DNA from: an uncultured Bilophila sp. | GTDB lineage: Bacteria > Desulfobacterota > Desulfovibrionia > Desulfovibrionales > Desulfovibrionaceae | Direction: 5' to 3' | DNA: 64,000 bases | Assembly: GCA_910585945.1 (NCBI GenBank) | Contig: CAJUHZ010000002.1 | Span: 79,291-143,290, forward strand | Shown: positions 1 through 8,857 of the stretch, piece after piece | Layout of the letters: each line of letters starts with the position of its first letter | Position numbering within the stretch: position 1 is the first letter of the stretch | Notes under the pieces: generated by a model | What the model saw: only the letters and a program-made list of their open reading frames with translations | Told to the model about the DNA's origin: nothing | Database searches by the model: none | Translations under genes and position numbers: made by a program

Positions 1-1
1 C

Positions 2-619
2 AACAGGGCCTACCGCCAGTACGGCGTGTACCATGCCACCAAGGCGCTCATCGATCTTTATTCCATGCACATCGCCAAAATCGGTTCCAGCGGGCGGGAG
101 AGCGAGTTTCTGTACAACGCGCGGCTGAACAGTTTCGCCATCAATCCGCGCAAGTTCTGGTTCCCGGCGGCCGAAAAATCCTACCGGCAGGGGCTTGCGC
201 TGGTCGAGAAGTACAAGAAATCCCTGGATGACGGCACAGGCGTGTACAACGCCCGCACCGACGATCTCTACCTTGCGCTTGGCGTGGTGATTGGGGAAAA
301 CATGCTCGGCTATGCCATTGGCCTGCTGGAAGACGCCCAGAATCTGCCTTTCTACACCCTCGACAACCGCATTTACGAAGTGCAGGGCATTGTGCTTGTG
401 GCCAGGGATTTCGTCCATACTCTCTATGGGCTGTATCCGGATCTCATGGCCAAGAACAATGCCGAAAACATGAATGCGGCCATGAAGGACATGAACGCGA
501 TCTGCACATACAATCCGCTGTACATCACCTCGGATCTCAATTCCGGCGAGCTGGTGCTTTCGCATCTGATTTTCGCCCGCAATCGCCTTATGGACATTCG
601 CAACAGCCTCAGGGTGTAG
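2..619 (+). CDS. C-terminal part of an unidentified protein (possibly DUF2333 family)
   Basis: The reading frame is open from the left edge, so the start lies outside the window; about 205 residues are visible before TAG at 617-619. The sequence is soluble-looking and helical, with many aromatic residues and no signal peptide or membrane span in the visible part. It contains the segments SSGRESEFLYNARLN, NPRKFWFPAAEKSYRQGL and ARNRLMDIRNSLRV. The general pattern recalls the uncharacterised DUF2333 family found in Desulfovibrio and other Proteobacteria, but this is recall rather than a search result. No function can be assigned. A copy of a dispersed intergenic repeat begins right at its stop codon. 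Confidence 0.7.
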   Translation, partial: NRAYRQYGVYHATKALIDLYSMHIAKIGSSGRESEFLYNARLNSFAINPRKFWFPAAEKSYRQGLALVEKYKKSLDDGTGVYNARTDDLYLALGVVIGENMLGYAIGLLEDAQNLPFYTLDNRIYEVQGIVLVARDFVHTLYGLYPDLMAKNNAENMNAAMKDMNAICTYNPLYITSDLNSGELVLSHLIFARNRLMDIRNSLRV

Positions 620-793
620 GTTCAGCCCTTATTGACCCGCCTGCTGCAAAGCCGCCTTTTTGCGTCCGGCGGCGTTGCAAGGCCGACATTGACCTTGCGG
701 CAGGTTCAATACGGCTTCGCCCAATGTTTGCCACTTGCCGTCCGCGAAAAACAATCTGCTTTTCGCGGACGGCGTTTACATGGATTCTGCCCT
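619..793. repeat. Dispersed repeat family R1, diverged copy
   Basis: This spacer aligns along its length with 23776-23936 and with the reverse complement of 47558-47720. All share the cores CGTCCGGCGGCGTTGCA and TTGACCTTGCGGCA, followed by an arm pair around TTTTCGCG. The ends are degenerate versions of the terminal sequence GTCAGCCCTCAT seen at the best copy. It contains several hairpins and no convincing gene. It separates the gene ending at 619 from the converging methyltransferase gene ending at 801. Confidence 0.7.
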
Positions 794-800
794 CGCGGGA

Positions 801-1988
801 TCACGCCTCCCCGCATTCCTCTTGCGGATCGATCGTCCGCATTCCCGCGGCCAGGGCCGTTTCCCGCGCCCGCTCCGTCCAGCTTGCGCAGCCCCAGGCG
901 GTGAGGAGGAGGGTGCCGCCTGCCGCTGTTTCCGCAAACTGCTCGGTGCTCAGAACGGGCACAGGCGGCGTCATGTTGAGGAAGCGCCCGATCTTGTTCG
1001 TATCGTCGTCAATGGCGCAGGAAACAAGATGGCTCAGGCCGCTGTAGTGGAGAAAATTCGTTTGCGGGTGGGATGCGCCGAGCAGGCAGACAGGGCGCGG
1101 CCAGGTCAGGGCCGCACGGTGCAGCGCGAGGCAACGGCGGCTCCAGCGTTCCCTGAAGGAAGCCAGCCCTGCGGGAACGCGCACGTCCACCCGGCTTTCG
1201 CTCTCGCCCGGCTTCTTCCTGCGGGCCTGAAACAGGATGTTGAACCCGCCCCTGTGGGGATGAACCGCCTGCCCGATCGTCATGAAGCCGGCCTTGTCCA
1301 GGATCAGACGGGCGGTGGAAAGGGAGTGGCAGTACAGGTGCTCCTCCCACAGTTCATGGGCCAGGCCGTATTCGACAATGCCCCGGCTGTCGGGCAGTTC
1401 CAGATGGAGCACGCCGTCTTCCGCCAGCAGATCGTGAACGGCGCGGAGCATGGCCAGCGGGTTCGCCACATGCTCCAGCACATGACGCAGAAAGATCGCG
1501 CCGGCGCGGCCGCGCTCCGCCGCTATGGCCGCGGCGGTTTCGCCGTCGAACGGCGCGCGCAGGGCCGGGCAGCCGGCCTCTTCGCTCTGGCGCGCCAGGA
1601 GGCGTGAAGGCTCCACATTCAGCGTGTTGACGTAGCCCTTGCGCCTCAGACGCAGGAGAAAGGAGCCGTCGTTCCCGCCGATATCCACAACAAGGCTTTC
1701 CCTGTCCGGACACAGCGCCGCGAACGCCTCTTCCACGCCCTCAAGATAGGCGGGAAGCTGGGCCGCGGTGGACCGGGCGACCTCCGTGTAATCGGGATCG
1801 GGCAGTTCGTCGCGCCGCCTCCTGATCAGACCGCAGGAGGGGCAATACTCGAAATCAAGATCCTGCCGGGGCACGACGGTCGGCGGCAGGTCCGGAAACA
1901 GGCCGGTCCGCGGGACGGCCTGAAAGGAAATGAACGGCTTCCAGGCGACAGCGTCGCAGCAGGGGCAGACGGCAGCGGGTGAAGACAT
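801..1988 (-). CDS. Sugar C-methyltransferase (zinc-binding + SAM domain + C-terminal domain)
   Basis: A 395-residue protein in three parts. The N-terminus is a zinc-ribbon-like region with CPCC near residue 8 and YCPSCGLIRR near residue 48. The middle is a Rossmann SAM-binding domain with VVDIGGNDGSF around residue 98 and LRHVLEHVANP near 150. The C-terminal third has a second nucleotide-binding-like segment (LLGASHPQTNF) and ends in a Gly-Asn-poor tail. This order matches the TylC3/TcaB9 family of NDP-hexose C-methyltransferases (putative zinc-binding, Methyltransf and C-methyltransferase C-terminal domains), which methylate a keto-sugar carbon. It is the last gene of the minus-strand glycan cluster, 15 bp after its upstream neighbour. 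The ATG at 1988 has GAGGG six bases upstream. Substrate is not readable. Confidence 0.85.
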   Translation of the reverse strand: MSSPAAVCPCCDAVAWKPFISFQAVPRTGLFPDLPPTVVPRQDLDFEYCPSCGLIRRRRDELPDPDYTEVARSTAAQLPAYLEGVEEAFAALCPDRESLVVDIGGNDGSFLLRLRRKGYVNTLNVEPSRLLARQSEEAGCPALRAPFDGETAAAIAAERGRAGAIFLRHVLEHVANPLAMLRAVHDLLAEDGVLHLELPDSRGIVEYGLAHELWEEHLYCHSLSTARLILDKAGFMTIGQAVHPHRGGFNILFQARRKKPGESESRVDVRVPAGLASFRERWSRRCLALHRAALTWPRPVCLLGASHPQTNFLHYSGLSHLVSCAIDDDTNKIGRFLNMTPPVPVLSTEQFAETAAGGTLLLTAWGCASWTERARETALAAGMRTIDPQEECGEA

Positions 1989-2003
1989 GAAATCCCTCGA
2001 TGG

Positions 2004-3743
2004 CTACAGCATGTTGAGGTGCGCCTGTTGCGCGGCGCGCCAGCGGTTTGTTTCGTCCGGGCGTTCCGCGTTCAGGCCGGCCAGCCAGACGGCCCGCGCC
2101 TCGTCGGAGCGCCCTTCGCGCGCCAGGGCGCGGGCAAGAACAAGACATGTTCCCAGCGCGTGCGGCGCTTTCTTGTGCACGGCCCGCCAGTAGGCGGAGC
2201 CGGGGCGGACACGGGCGGGCAGGCTGTCCAGATCATCGAGGACGACGGTAAGGATGCGCCTGTACTTGCGCGTGCGGATGCCGGGAAGGGCTCTCGCGTA
2301 CCAGGCCAGAGCCTGTTCGGGCCTGTTTCGCTCAAGCAGACTGCGGGCGTGAAGAAACGCAAGTTCCGCCTGATAGGCGGAAACCTCCATGCGCGAAATC
2401 CGTGCTTCCTTGATCCGGTCAATGGCCTTGTCCAGCGGATCGACGCGGCGCATGGCGCGGATGCAGGCGCTCCGGACGGAGTGGCAGAAACGCATCACTT
2501 TTTTATGGCGTTTGCGCGTGTAGCCGACACGCCCCAAAACCTGAAAGGCGGACACATGCAGCCGTTCTTCCAGCGCGCGCTCGGTGCGAAACAGGGCGGG
2601 CGGCGGCAGGTACGGCGTGCGTGTCGCGCACCAGAAGGCCGGGATGCGCCAGCAGCGCCGCAGGCCGTGCCGGCTCGCCATGACGGCAAGCCGCACGGCG
2701 CGCATGAAGCGGCGGGCATCCTGTTCCGCCTCGCGCCAGAGCGGCTCGCTGAAGCGGCGGCCGCGGATGCGGATGGGGTGCTGCAAAAGCCAGTGGTGCT
2801 GGAGCGAATCACAAACCGGGTTGGCGTGCGCCACGGCCCAGCGCGCAAAACGGCGCGGCGTGGCCGGAAAGCCGTCCCCCCTTTCGCGTGAATTGATATC
2901 CGGCAGATCCGCGGCGGACAATTCCACACAGAGCATCTTTGCCGCGTCGTCCACCACATGGATGCGGCTCTGATCCGGGCAACAGCGATCCACATAATCC
3001 GCGTCAATGGTGATCGCGGGGCGTTCGCCGCGCCTGAGCGGGCGGACGAAGAGCGGGTGCAGGTAGGCGCAATGGGCGACAAAGCCCTCGTCTCCTGCCG
3101 GCCAGTACACATGGATGGGAAAACTGACAAGGGACGCGCCCCGGAAGTAGCCCTTTTCAATGGGGTGCAGGTGGCGGAGGGCGATCTCGCCAAGATCCGC
3201 CGGGGCGATGCCGCCCGATCCCGCCGAACTTTTCGCGCCGTCCGCACTTTCCGAGCCGCCCGCGAGTTCCCTTGCTTCCAGTTCCGCCAGAACGGATTCG
3301 CGGACCAGACGCGGGGTGAGCGTGTACACCACATTGTCGCCGCGCTCCCAGCGCCGCAGGCCGTAGGCCAGACAGCCCGTGGAGAACACAAAATCCGGGC
3401 TGAGAAAAATGAGCGAGGCGTCTTCGCGATCCGCCTGCCGAATGGCCGCGTTGTGGCATTCGGCCAGCCGATCCAGCTTGTCGCGGGCGTCGCCCGTGGC
3501 GGCCAGTGTTGAAAGAGGGACAAAGTCCACCCGGATGAGGGATTCCAGCCGGCGAAAGGCGGCATTTTGCCGCATCGCGGTCATGTCCGCTTCCGTGGTG
3601 AAAATGCGGTAGCGCGCGTGCGGATTGTCGCGCAAGGCCGGAATATTGCCTTCCGCCAACTGGCTCGGCAGGGAACAGCGCAAAAAAATGTCCGTATACG
3701 TTTTGCCCCATACGGCAAGAATGCAGTGAACAGGCGCGTGCAT
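2004..3743 (-). CDS. Unknown protein, paralogue of the adjacent gene, with a TPR-like tail
   Basis: A 579-residue cytosolic protein I do not recognise. The first ~370 residues are clearly homologous to the next gene upstream (3748-4866). Both start with a V-x-x-VWG-x-x-Y pattern, share a ...LHP-x-x-[KR]... block near residue 190, and share a CPD-x-SR[IL]HVV block (CCPDQSRIHVV here, QCPDSSRLHVV there). The C-terminal ~200 residues (AYQAELAFLHARSLLERN and following) look like two or three TPR-type helical hairpins and are absent from the paralogue. Position inside a polysaccharide cluster suggests a role in glycan assembly or transfer, but no catalytic motif is evident. Start ATG at 3743, 4 bp after the stop of the upstream gene. 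Confidence 0.8.
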   Translation of the reverse strand: MHAPVHCILAVWGKTYTDIFLRCSLPSQLAEGNIPALRDNPHARYRIFTTEADMTAMRQNAAFRRLESLIRVDFVPLSTLAATGDARDKLDRLAECHNAAIRQADREDASLIFLSPDFVFSTGCLAYGLRRWERGDNVVYTLTPRLVRESVLAELEARELAGGSESADGAKSSAGSGGIAPADLGEIALRHLHPIEKGYFRGASLVSFPIHVYWPAGDEGFVAHCAYLHPLFVRPLRRGERPAITIDADYVDRCCPDQSRIHVVDDAAKMLCVELSAADLPDINSRERGDGFPATPRRFARWAVAHANPVCDSLQHHWLLQHPIRIRGRRFSEPLWREAEQDARRFMRAVRLAVMASRHGLRRCWRIPAFWCATRTPYLPPPALFRTERALEERLHVSAFQVLGRVGYTRKRHKKVMRFCHSVRSACIRAMRRVDPLDKAIDRIKEARISRMEVSAYQAELAFLHARSLLERNRPEQALAWYARALPGIRTRKYRRILTVVLDDLDSLPARVRPGSAYWRAVHKKAPHALGTCLVLARALAREGRSDEARAVWLAGLNAERPDETNRWRAAQQAHLNML

Positions 3744-3747
3744 GGCC

Positions 3748-4866
3748 TCAATACTCCAGATGCAGCCGTTTTTTCAGCGCGCGCCACAGCCGCCGGCCGC
3801 CGGGCAGACGCGCCGCAAGCGCACTGTTTCGGGCGCTGTGGACAAGACCGCCGGCCCACAGTTTGACGGGGTTGTCCAGCCAGGCGATCGCGGGATCGCA
3901 GAATTCGGCGGCCAGCGTTTCCGCCCTGATCCAGTCGTGCGGATCGACAGGGCCGGCATGGATCCGGATGCTGTGCCGCAGGTAGAACAGATTGTGGCGT
4001 GAAATGCCCATGCTCAGCGCCCAGTTGGCCAGGGCGCGCCAGTTCCCCCGCGGGTAGGCCACGAGGTGGGCGGATTGTTCGGCCGGGGCCAGGGAAATGT
4101 GCATGGCCTGATCCGAGTCGGCCACGACATGGAGCCTTGAGCTGTCGGGGCACTGCTCGCGGATCAGAGAACCGGCGTCGATGGTTCGGCGCAACGCCCC
4201 CGGCCGGCGGGAAAGTTCCAGATACGCCGGGTGCAGGTGCAGGCAGCGCAGAACAAGGCCCTGTTCGCCGGCCTGCCAGAGCTGGAAGGATGCCGGTTGC
4301 GCCGTATTGTGCGCATCATGGACAAGGGCGCGATCCCAGGGGTGCAGGCGCGCGAAGGCAAGCCGGGCGAGGGTTTCCGGCGCAAGGCCCGCGCGGGAGG
4401 CGGCCAGGGCCGTTTCCAGATCCGGCCCGGCGGCTTCCAGCACGCGCAGGCCGGCGGCAAGCACGGCCCGCGCCCCGTGTGCCGCGCAGTCCAGAAGATG
4501 ATCCAGGCTCCCGGCACTCCAGATCTGATCGGCGGTGAGCGGCATGACCGCGGCGCGATCCCGGTACGCCGCCCGCAGGGCGTCCAGATAGCAGGCGTTG
4601 AACGCGGCGTACCCTCCGCGCGCGAAATCCGCGCCTGCCGGCACGCGCACCTGAACCGGCAGGGTACGGGATGCGGCCGCCACGCCCGGGGCGGAGCGCA
4701 GCCGCGCCACGTCTTCCGGCCGGGTCATCAGCCACAGGGAGAGCCTTGCGTCGCTCCGGCGCGAGGCAAGATTGCCCGGCGCGCACAGCGCGGGAAGCCC
4801 CAGCCGCAAAAAGGCGTTTACATACTTCTCGCCCCACACGGGCACAATGACGCGGACGGTTTTCAC
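3748..4866 (-). CDS. Unknown cytosolic protein, paralogue of 2004-3743
   Basis: A 372-residue protein beginning VKTVRVIVPVWGEKYVNAFL. The opening is reminiscent of the first beta-strand of GT-A glycosyltransferases, but no DxD or GT2 motif follows at the usual place. It shares a long middle block with its downstream neighbour. The start is GTG at 4866, overlapping the TGA of the epimerase gene (GTGA, 4 bp), so the two are probably translationally coupled. No signal peptide or membrane span is visible. It may be a divergent glycosyltransferase-like protein; the function is unknown. Confidence 0.8.
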   Translation of the reverse strand: MKTVRVIVPVWGEKYVNAFLRLGLPALCAPGNLASRRSDARLSLWLMTRPEDVARLRSAPGVAAASRTLPVQVRVPAGADFARGGYAAFNACYLDALRAAYRDRAAVMPLTADQIWSAGSLDHLLDCAAHGARAVLAAGLRVLEAAGPDLETALAASRAGLAPETLARLAFARLHPWDRALVHDAHNTAQPASFQLWQAGEQGLVLRCLHLHPAYLELSRRPGALRRTIDAGSLIREQCPDSSRLHVVADSDQAMHISLAPAEQSAHLVAYPRGNWRALANWALSMGISRHNLFYLRHSIRIHAGPVDPHDWIRAETLAAEFCDPAIAWLDNPVKLWAGGLVHSARNSALAARLPGGRRLWRALKKRLHLEY

Positions 4867-5801
4867 GCTGTTTCCGCATCGTCTTGCAACAGACGGTACG
4901 AGGTCAGGCCCCGGATGCCGCGCGTGCCCAGGGACGCGCAGCGCGGCGCGTGCTCAAGCGCGATCCCGGATTCCGCCACGGTCTGCGGCCGAACCAGATC
5001 GGGCGAAACGCCGAGCCTCTCCGCCAGCCGCCGGGCCGCCTCCGCGTAGCTGATATCGCGCGGGGCGGACACATGGCGGATGCCGCTCGCGCCCGTGGCG
5101 GCGAGTTCCGCCAGAACGGCCGCTGCCGCCTCCAGGGACACGGGGGCGACAGGCATGTCGCTGAAGGGGCGGATCGTCTTTCCGGCCAGCAGATCCTTCC
5201 GCCATTGATCAAAGAGATCGCCGGGCGTGATCACCTTGGTCAGGCGGACCACAAGGACGTCGCCGCCCGATGCGCCCGGTGCGCCCGATGCGAGTGGCGC
5301 GTATGGGGCGAGCAGGGCGGCTTCGGCTTCCGCTTTCTGGCGGCCGTACTCGGTCATGGGGCATGTCGGCTCGTCCGTTTCCCGCAGGGGGCGGCTTCCG
5401 TCAAAGACGCTGCTTGAGGAAAGGTAGACAAGGCGCGTGCCTTGAGTCGCCAGGCGGCGGCGCAACAGGATCGGCGCCTGCACGTTGACCCGCCGGGACG
5501 CCCCGGGGTCCGCCGCGCACGCCTTCAGGCTGGTCACGCCGGCGCAGAAGAACGCGACGTCCGCCGGCGGGAGCGGGACGCTGTGCAGCGCCCGCTCGTC
5601 CGAAAGATCAAGCGGCAGGGCGGAGGGCAGGGCAGACGGCGGGACAGAGCACGAATCGGGGCGCGAACCGGGACAGGGATCGGGCGCGTCCGCCGCGCCC
5701 GGCCGGGCCGAGCCGACGATCTCCACGCCGGCGGCGGCGAGCCGGCCGGCCAACGCCCGGCCGATGTGCCCCGTACTGCCGAAAATGAGCGCGCGCCGCA
5801 T
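4863..5801 (-). CDS. NAD(P)-dependent sugar epimerase/dehydratase (SDR family)
   Basis: A 312-residue extended SDR protein. The N-terminus has a Rossmann glycine motif, LIFGSTGHIGRAL, at residues 5-17. A YxxxK active-site pair occurs as EYGRQKAEAEA near residue 150, with LVYLSSSSVFDGS upstream. Such proteins reduce or epimerise nucleotide sugars. Residues ~30-70 contain a Pro/Ser/Ala-rich insertion encoded by imperfect short repeats, unlike a typical SDR. GGGAGAG precedes the ATG at 5801. It ends in a 4-bp overlap with the next gene. Confidence 0.88.
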   Translation of the reverse strand: MRRALIFGSTGHIGRALAGRLAAAGVEIVGSARPGAADAPDPCPGSRPDSCSVPPSALPSALPLDLSDERALHSVPLPPADVAFFCAGVTSLKACAADPGASRRVNVQAPILLRRRLATQGTRLVYLSSSSVFDGSRPLRETDEPTCPMTEYGRQKAEAEAALLAPYAPLASGAPGASGGDVLVVRLTKVITPGDLFDQWRKDLLAGKTIRPFSDMPVAPVSLEAAAAVLAELAATGASGIRHVSAPRDISYAEAARRLAERLGVSPDLVRPQTVAESGIALEHAPRCASLGTRGIRGLTSYRLLQDDAETA

Positions 5802-5822
5802 GGTCTCTCCCTTGCAAAGGCT

Positions 5823-6875
5823 TTATTCCGGCATGGCGATCAGCACCCGGCCCGACAGACCGGCGCGCATGAGGTCCAGGCCCTCGTTGATCCGCTCCAG
5901 CGGGAATTCGTGGGTCACCAGGCCGTCAAGCGAGAGTTTGCCCGCGCGCAGCAGCCGCACCAGCCGGGGAATGACCACTTGCGGCTCGATGCTCCCGCCG
6001 TGCGAACCGGTGAGCGTCTTTTTGAAGTGCAGGGGCAGGGTATAGATGCAGGCCTTGTCTCCCCTGGCCGGCACGCCCACCAGAACGGTCCTGCCGTCGG
6101 GGTGGGTCATTTCGTACGCGCGTTCGATGACGCGGGCGTTTCCGGTGGTGTCCACAACCACGTCGGCCCCGGCCTCGCCCACAATGGCTTTCACCGCCGC
6201 GGCCACGTCCGTGGTCTCCCCGGCGAGCACGGTGTGGCTTGCGCCGAAGCGGCGGGCCATGTCCAGCTTGTTTTGGCGCACGTCAACGGCCACCACGGGA
6301 TACGCGCCGGCAAGGGCGGCGAATTGCGCCACGTTCAGCCCCACCCCGCCGCTTCCGTACACCACGACGGATTGCCCTATGCCCACGGCCGCATCGTTGT
6401 TGACCACGCCAAGCGCCGTGGTCACGGCGCAGCCGAGCAGGGGAACAAGGCGGGAATCCAGATCGTCCGGCACCGGGGTCAGCCGGTTTTCCGAAACCAC
6501 GGCGTAGCTGTTGAACGTGGTCACCCAGCCCGCATTGAGCCTTGCTCCGCGCCAGCCGTACACGGGCGTCGGGCTTTGATGTCCGTCGGACGGCCGCCAG
6601 TGCAGGCAGACCTTTTGCCCCGCCCTGACCGTGGTCACGCACGGCCCTGTTTCCACAACGCGGCCGCAGCCCTCATGCCCCAGAAGATGAGGCAGAAACT
6701 TGTCTTCGCCCTTGACCGCGGCGATTTCATTCAATTGCGCGCCGCAAATGCCCGAATACTCCACCTTGACCAGAACCTGACCAAAGGTCAGTTCGGCAGG
6801 GAGGTCAATGTCGTCAACGACAAGCGGTTGCCCGGTAGCGGCAAGAATGGCCGCGCGCGCTTTCCCTATCTGCAT
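5823..6875 (-). CDS. Zinc-containing alcohol/polyol dehydrogenase family (MDR)
   Basis: A 350-residue medium-chain dehydrogenase. The catalytic-zinc region shows SGICGAQLNEI (Cys near residue 37) and GHEGCGRV (GHE near 61). The NAD(P)-binding Rossmann motif is VVVYGSGGVGLNVAQFA near residue 175. The four-cysteine structural zinc lobe of classical ADHs is missing. In this cluster it probably oxidises or reduces a sugar hydroxyl or aldehyde. I place the start at ATG 6875, which has GGAGAGG six bases upstream. An in-frame extension reaches 7040 but lacks a ribosome-binding site and would run into a mobile-looking repeat. Its upstream spacer holds that 142-bp repeat. Confidence 0.85.
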   Translation of the reverse strand: MQIGKARAAILAATGQPLVVDDIDLPAELTFGQVLVKVEYSGICGAQLNEIAAVKGEDKFLPHLLGHEGCGRVVETGPCVTTVRAGQKVCLHWRPSDGHQSPTPVYGWRGARLNAGWVTTFNSYAVVSENRLTPVPDDLDSRLVPLLGCAVTTALGVVNNDAAVGIGQSVVVYGSGGVGLNVAQFAALAGAYPVVAVDVRQNKLDMARRFGASHTVLAGETTDVAAAVKAIVGEAGADVVVDTTGNARVIERAYEMTHPDGRTVLVGVPARGDKACIYTLPLHFKKTLTGSHGGSIEPQVVIPRLVRLLRAGKLSLDGLVTHEFPLERINEGLDLMRAGLSGRVLIAMPE

Positions 6876-6970
6876 GTTCGCCTCTCCAGAACGCATGTAC
6901 AAATGTATTTGGACCAGATTTGCCTTGACTTGTTGCAATCCAATGCACGTCATGGGATGACGTCTGGAAC

Positions 6971-7112
6971 TCATTTCATAATTCAGCCTTTGGGTTGAAT
7001 GATGAAGATCATTCGCCAACAAATGTGGTTTTTGGCTCATTCACGGCGTTTTTCGCGCCGCTTCAGACTCTCGTCTGGCGTTGGAAGCCATTTCATGCGA
7101 ATTATGAAATGA
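6971..7112. repeat. 142-bp MITE-like element R3, copy 1
   Basis: The element is bounded by perfect 14-bp terminal inverted repeats, TCATTTCATAATTC at 6971-6984 and its complement at 7099-7112. Inside are further hairpins, including GGCG-TTTTTCGCGCC and CAGACTCTCGTCTG. A second copy of exactly the same length lies at 27777-27918. No coding capacity. It sits between the dehydrogenase and the methyltransferase of the glycan cluster. Confidence 0.85.
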
Positions 7113-7115
7113 CGT

Positions 7116-7781
7116 CTATTCAAAGTAAATGAACTCGTAGTCTCCGGTATAGCCGAAGCGACTGTACAGCCAGATCCACTCCGCCGTGTCAAAGAAGGAT
7201 TCCGCCGTCAGCGCCCAGCACTGGAGGTTGAACTGTTCCAGTTCGTTGCGGTAGCTTTCCACCATCAGGTAGTGCTGTTTGCCGACGCGTTGCATTTCGC
7301 GCAGGGCCGTCTCCAGTTCAAAGATCCGGAGGTTGTGGAAGCAGCCGAGGGAGATCACCAGATCAAAATGATCGTCGCCCCAGGGGTAGGCGTCCTGAGC
7401 CCGGTAGCGGAAAAGATGCGGGCGGATCTCGGGCGTGGCCGAGGCCAGACCGTGCTCGGAAATGTCAAAGCCGGTCACGTCCAGCCCGGGAAGCAGCAGC
7501 TTCATTTCATGCAGCAGATAGGCCTTGCCGCAGCCGATATCGAGCACCCTGGATTCGTTGGTCAGCCCGTAGGCGTCGACAAGCGCCTGCGCCACGGGCT
7601 TCCAGCGGCCGGGCATGTACTTGTAGCCGCCATAACCGTAACGGCGGTCTCCGTCCCAGTAGTCGAATTCGTATTCCTTGGCCTTGAGCATACATTCGAC
7701 CTTGGAATCCACCATGCGGGCCAGATAGTCCCGCTGCGTCGCCTTGTGCAGCGGGGTGACGATGTTCAGCAGACGTCCCAT
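7116..7781 (-). CDS. Class I SAM-dependent methyltransferase
   Basis: A 221-residue protein with the SAM-binding motif VLDIGCGKAYLLHEM near residue 68, the acidic loop VTGFDIS near 96, and post-I motif FDLVISLGCFHNL near 138. The start at 7781 follows AAAGGAGG by four bases; an in-frame ATG at 7823 has no Shine-Dalgarno sequence. The C-terminus is rich in aromatic residues and acts on an unknown acceptor. Position within the glycan cluster suggests it methylates a sugar or a sugar-linked group. Confidence 0.88.
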   Translation of the reverse strand: MGRLLNIVTPLHKATQRDYLARMVDSKVECMLKAKEYEFDYWDGDRRYGYGGYKYMPGRWKPVAQALVDAYGLTNESRVLDIGCGKAYLLHEMKLLLPGLDVTGFDISEHGLASATPEIRPHLFRYRAQDAYPWGDDHFDLVISLGCFHNLRIFELETALREMQRVGKQHYLMVESYRNELEQFNLQCWALTAESFFDTAEWIWLYSRFGYTGDYEFIYFE

Positions 7782-7826
7782 ACAGCCTCCTTTTGCGTTG
7801 CGTGCGTTTTGTGTTTGGAGCATGTC

Positions 7827-7900
7827 GCCCCCAAACCCGCATTTCCGGGGGTACAGGGGATCAGTTCCCTGCCGTGGGTTTGGGGACGAGCAGCCCCCCC
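7827..7900. repeat. G-rich hairpin repeat R2, short copy
   Basis: Contains CCCCCAAACCCGCATTTCC, a CAGGGGATCAGTTCCCTG hairpin and a GTTTGGGGACGAGCAGCCCC end. Matching modules occur at 34380-34519 and 56066-56170. It fills the spacer between the methyltransferase and the glycosyltransferase and codes for nothing evident. Confidence 0.6.
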
Positions 7901-7925
7901 TGTTTCAAAATGCCCTGCTGTCCTG

Positions 7926-8852
7926 TTACAGAACCGCATAAAAGACGCCCCCCCGCAACGCGCCCGGTTTGGCGAAGCCGAATTCCACGGCGCGGCGGAT
8001 ACGTTCGATGCGGCCAAGCGCCGGCATTGCGGCCCAGGCCGCGCACAGATTCCGATACGCCCGCGGCATGGCCGCGCCGTGCCGTTTCAGCAGGGTTTCC
8101 GCCTGACGTTGCGTGCGCCGGACCGCCGCGCGCGACGCCGCGAGCCGGGCGGCAAACGACGTTCGGGGCCAGCGCCGGCGCGCGCCGAGCGCATTGGCGC
8201 TGTGCTGCCGGTAGCGGACAAGCGCTGCCGGCACACAGGCAATGGCCCCCAGTGTGGCCGCGCACAGCAGCAGCCACCAGTCGTGCATGTAAATGGCGTT
8301 CGCTTCCGGCAAGGGGAGCGCGGCGCGGCGCAAGGCCGCATTCCCGAGCATGGTGCAGCCCGGAGCCGGCGACATGACAAGGAGGGAACGGATTTCCTTC
8401 TCCCAGTCGTCCGGAACCCCCAACACCCGGCGGAACGTGGTCCCCAGGCTCGCGCCCGCGCTGTCGATCAGCTCCGCGTCGGAATAAACGAGCAACGGGC
8501 GTTCCGGCCCGTGCCGTTCCTCCAGCCCGCGCATGGCCTCCAGCAGCACGGCGATCTTGTCCGGGCGCCAGATATCGTCCTGATCCGCCGGCATGAAGTA
8601 GGGGGCGGTTGACGCGCGCAACAGGGCGTCCATGCCCGCAATGACGCCGACATGCTCCCCCTCTGCCACGGATGCGCGACTGTCGACCCGGGCAAAGGCG
8701 GCAAGATGTTCCCTTGTCGCGTCATCCGATCCGTCATCCCGGATCAGCAGACGCCAACCCGGAACCGTTTGCCGCTGCACCGAAGCCAGCATTTCCTCAA
8801 TGAAGCGCTGGCCGTTGCATGTCGGGAGGAGAATGTCGATAAGGACACACAT
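7926..8852 (-). CDS. Glycosyltransferase, GT2 family
   Basis: A 308-residue GT-A protein. It starts with IDILLPTCNGQRFIEEML, has the nucleotide-sugar-binding acid pair in LLIRDDGSDDATREHL near residue 36, and the MPADQDDIWRPDKI block near residue 87 that holds the DxD-like metal-binding residues. This matches rhamnosyl- and other GT2 transferases of O-antigen and capsule clusters. No membrane anchor. The start at 8852 lacks a strong ribosome-binding site, and the preceding AT-rich gene stops only 5 bp upstream, so translational coupling is likely. Confidence 0.88.
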   Translation of the reverse strand: MCVLIDILLPTCNGQRFIEEMLASVQRQTVPGWRLLIRDDGSDDATREHLAAFARVDSRASVAEGEHVGVIAGMDALLRASTAPYFMPADQDDIWRPDKIAVLLEAMRGLEERHGPERPLLVYSDAELIDSAGASLGTTFRRVLGVPDDWEKEIRSLLVMSPAPGCTMLGNAALRRAALPLPEANAIYMHDWWLLLCAATLGAIACVPAALVRYRQHSANALGARRRWPRTSFAARLAASRAAVRRTQRQAETLLKRHGAAMPRAYRNLCAAWAAMPALGRIERIRRAVEFGFAKPGALRGGVFYAVL

Positions 8853-8857
8853 TGGTG

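Noticed and set aside
5640..5700. Short GC repeats within the epimerase gene as a phase-variation tract
   Set aside because: The units are imperfect and a multiple of three, so slippage would not shift the frame.
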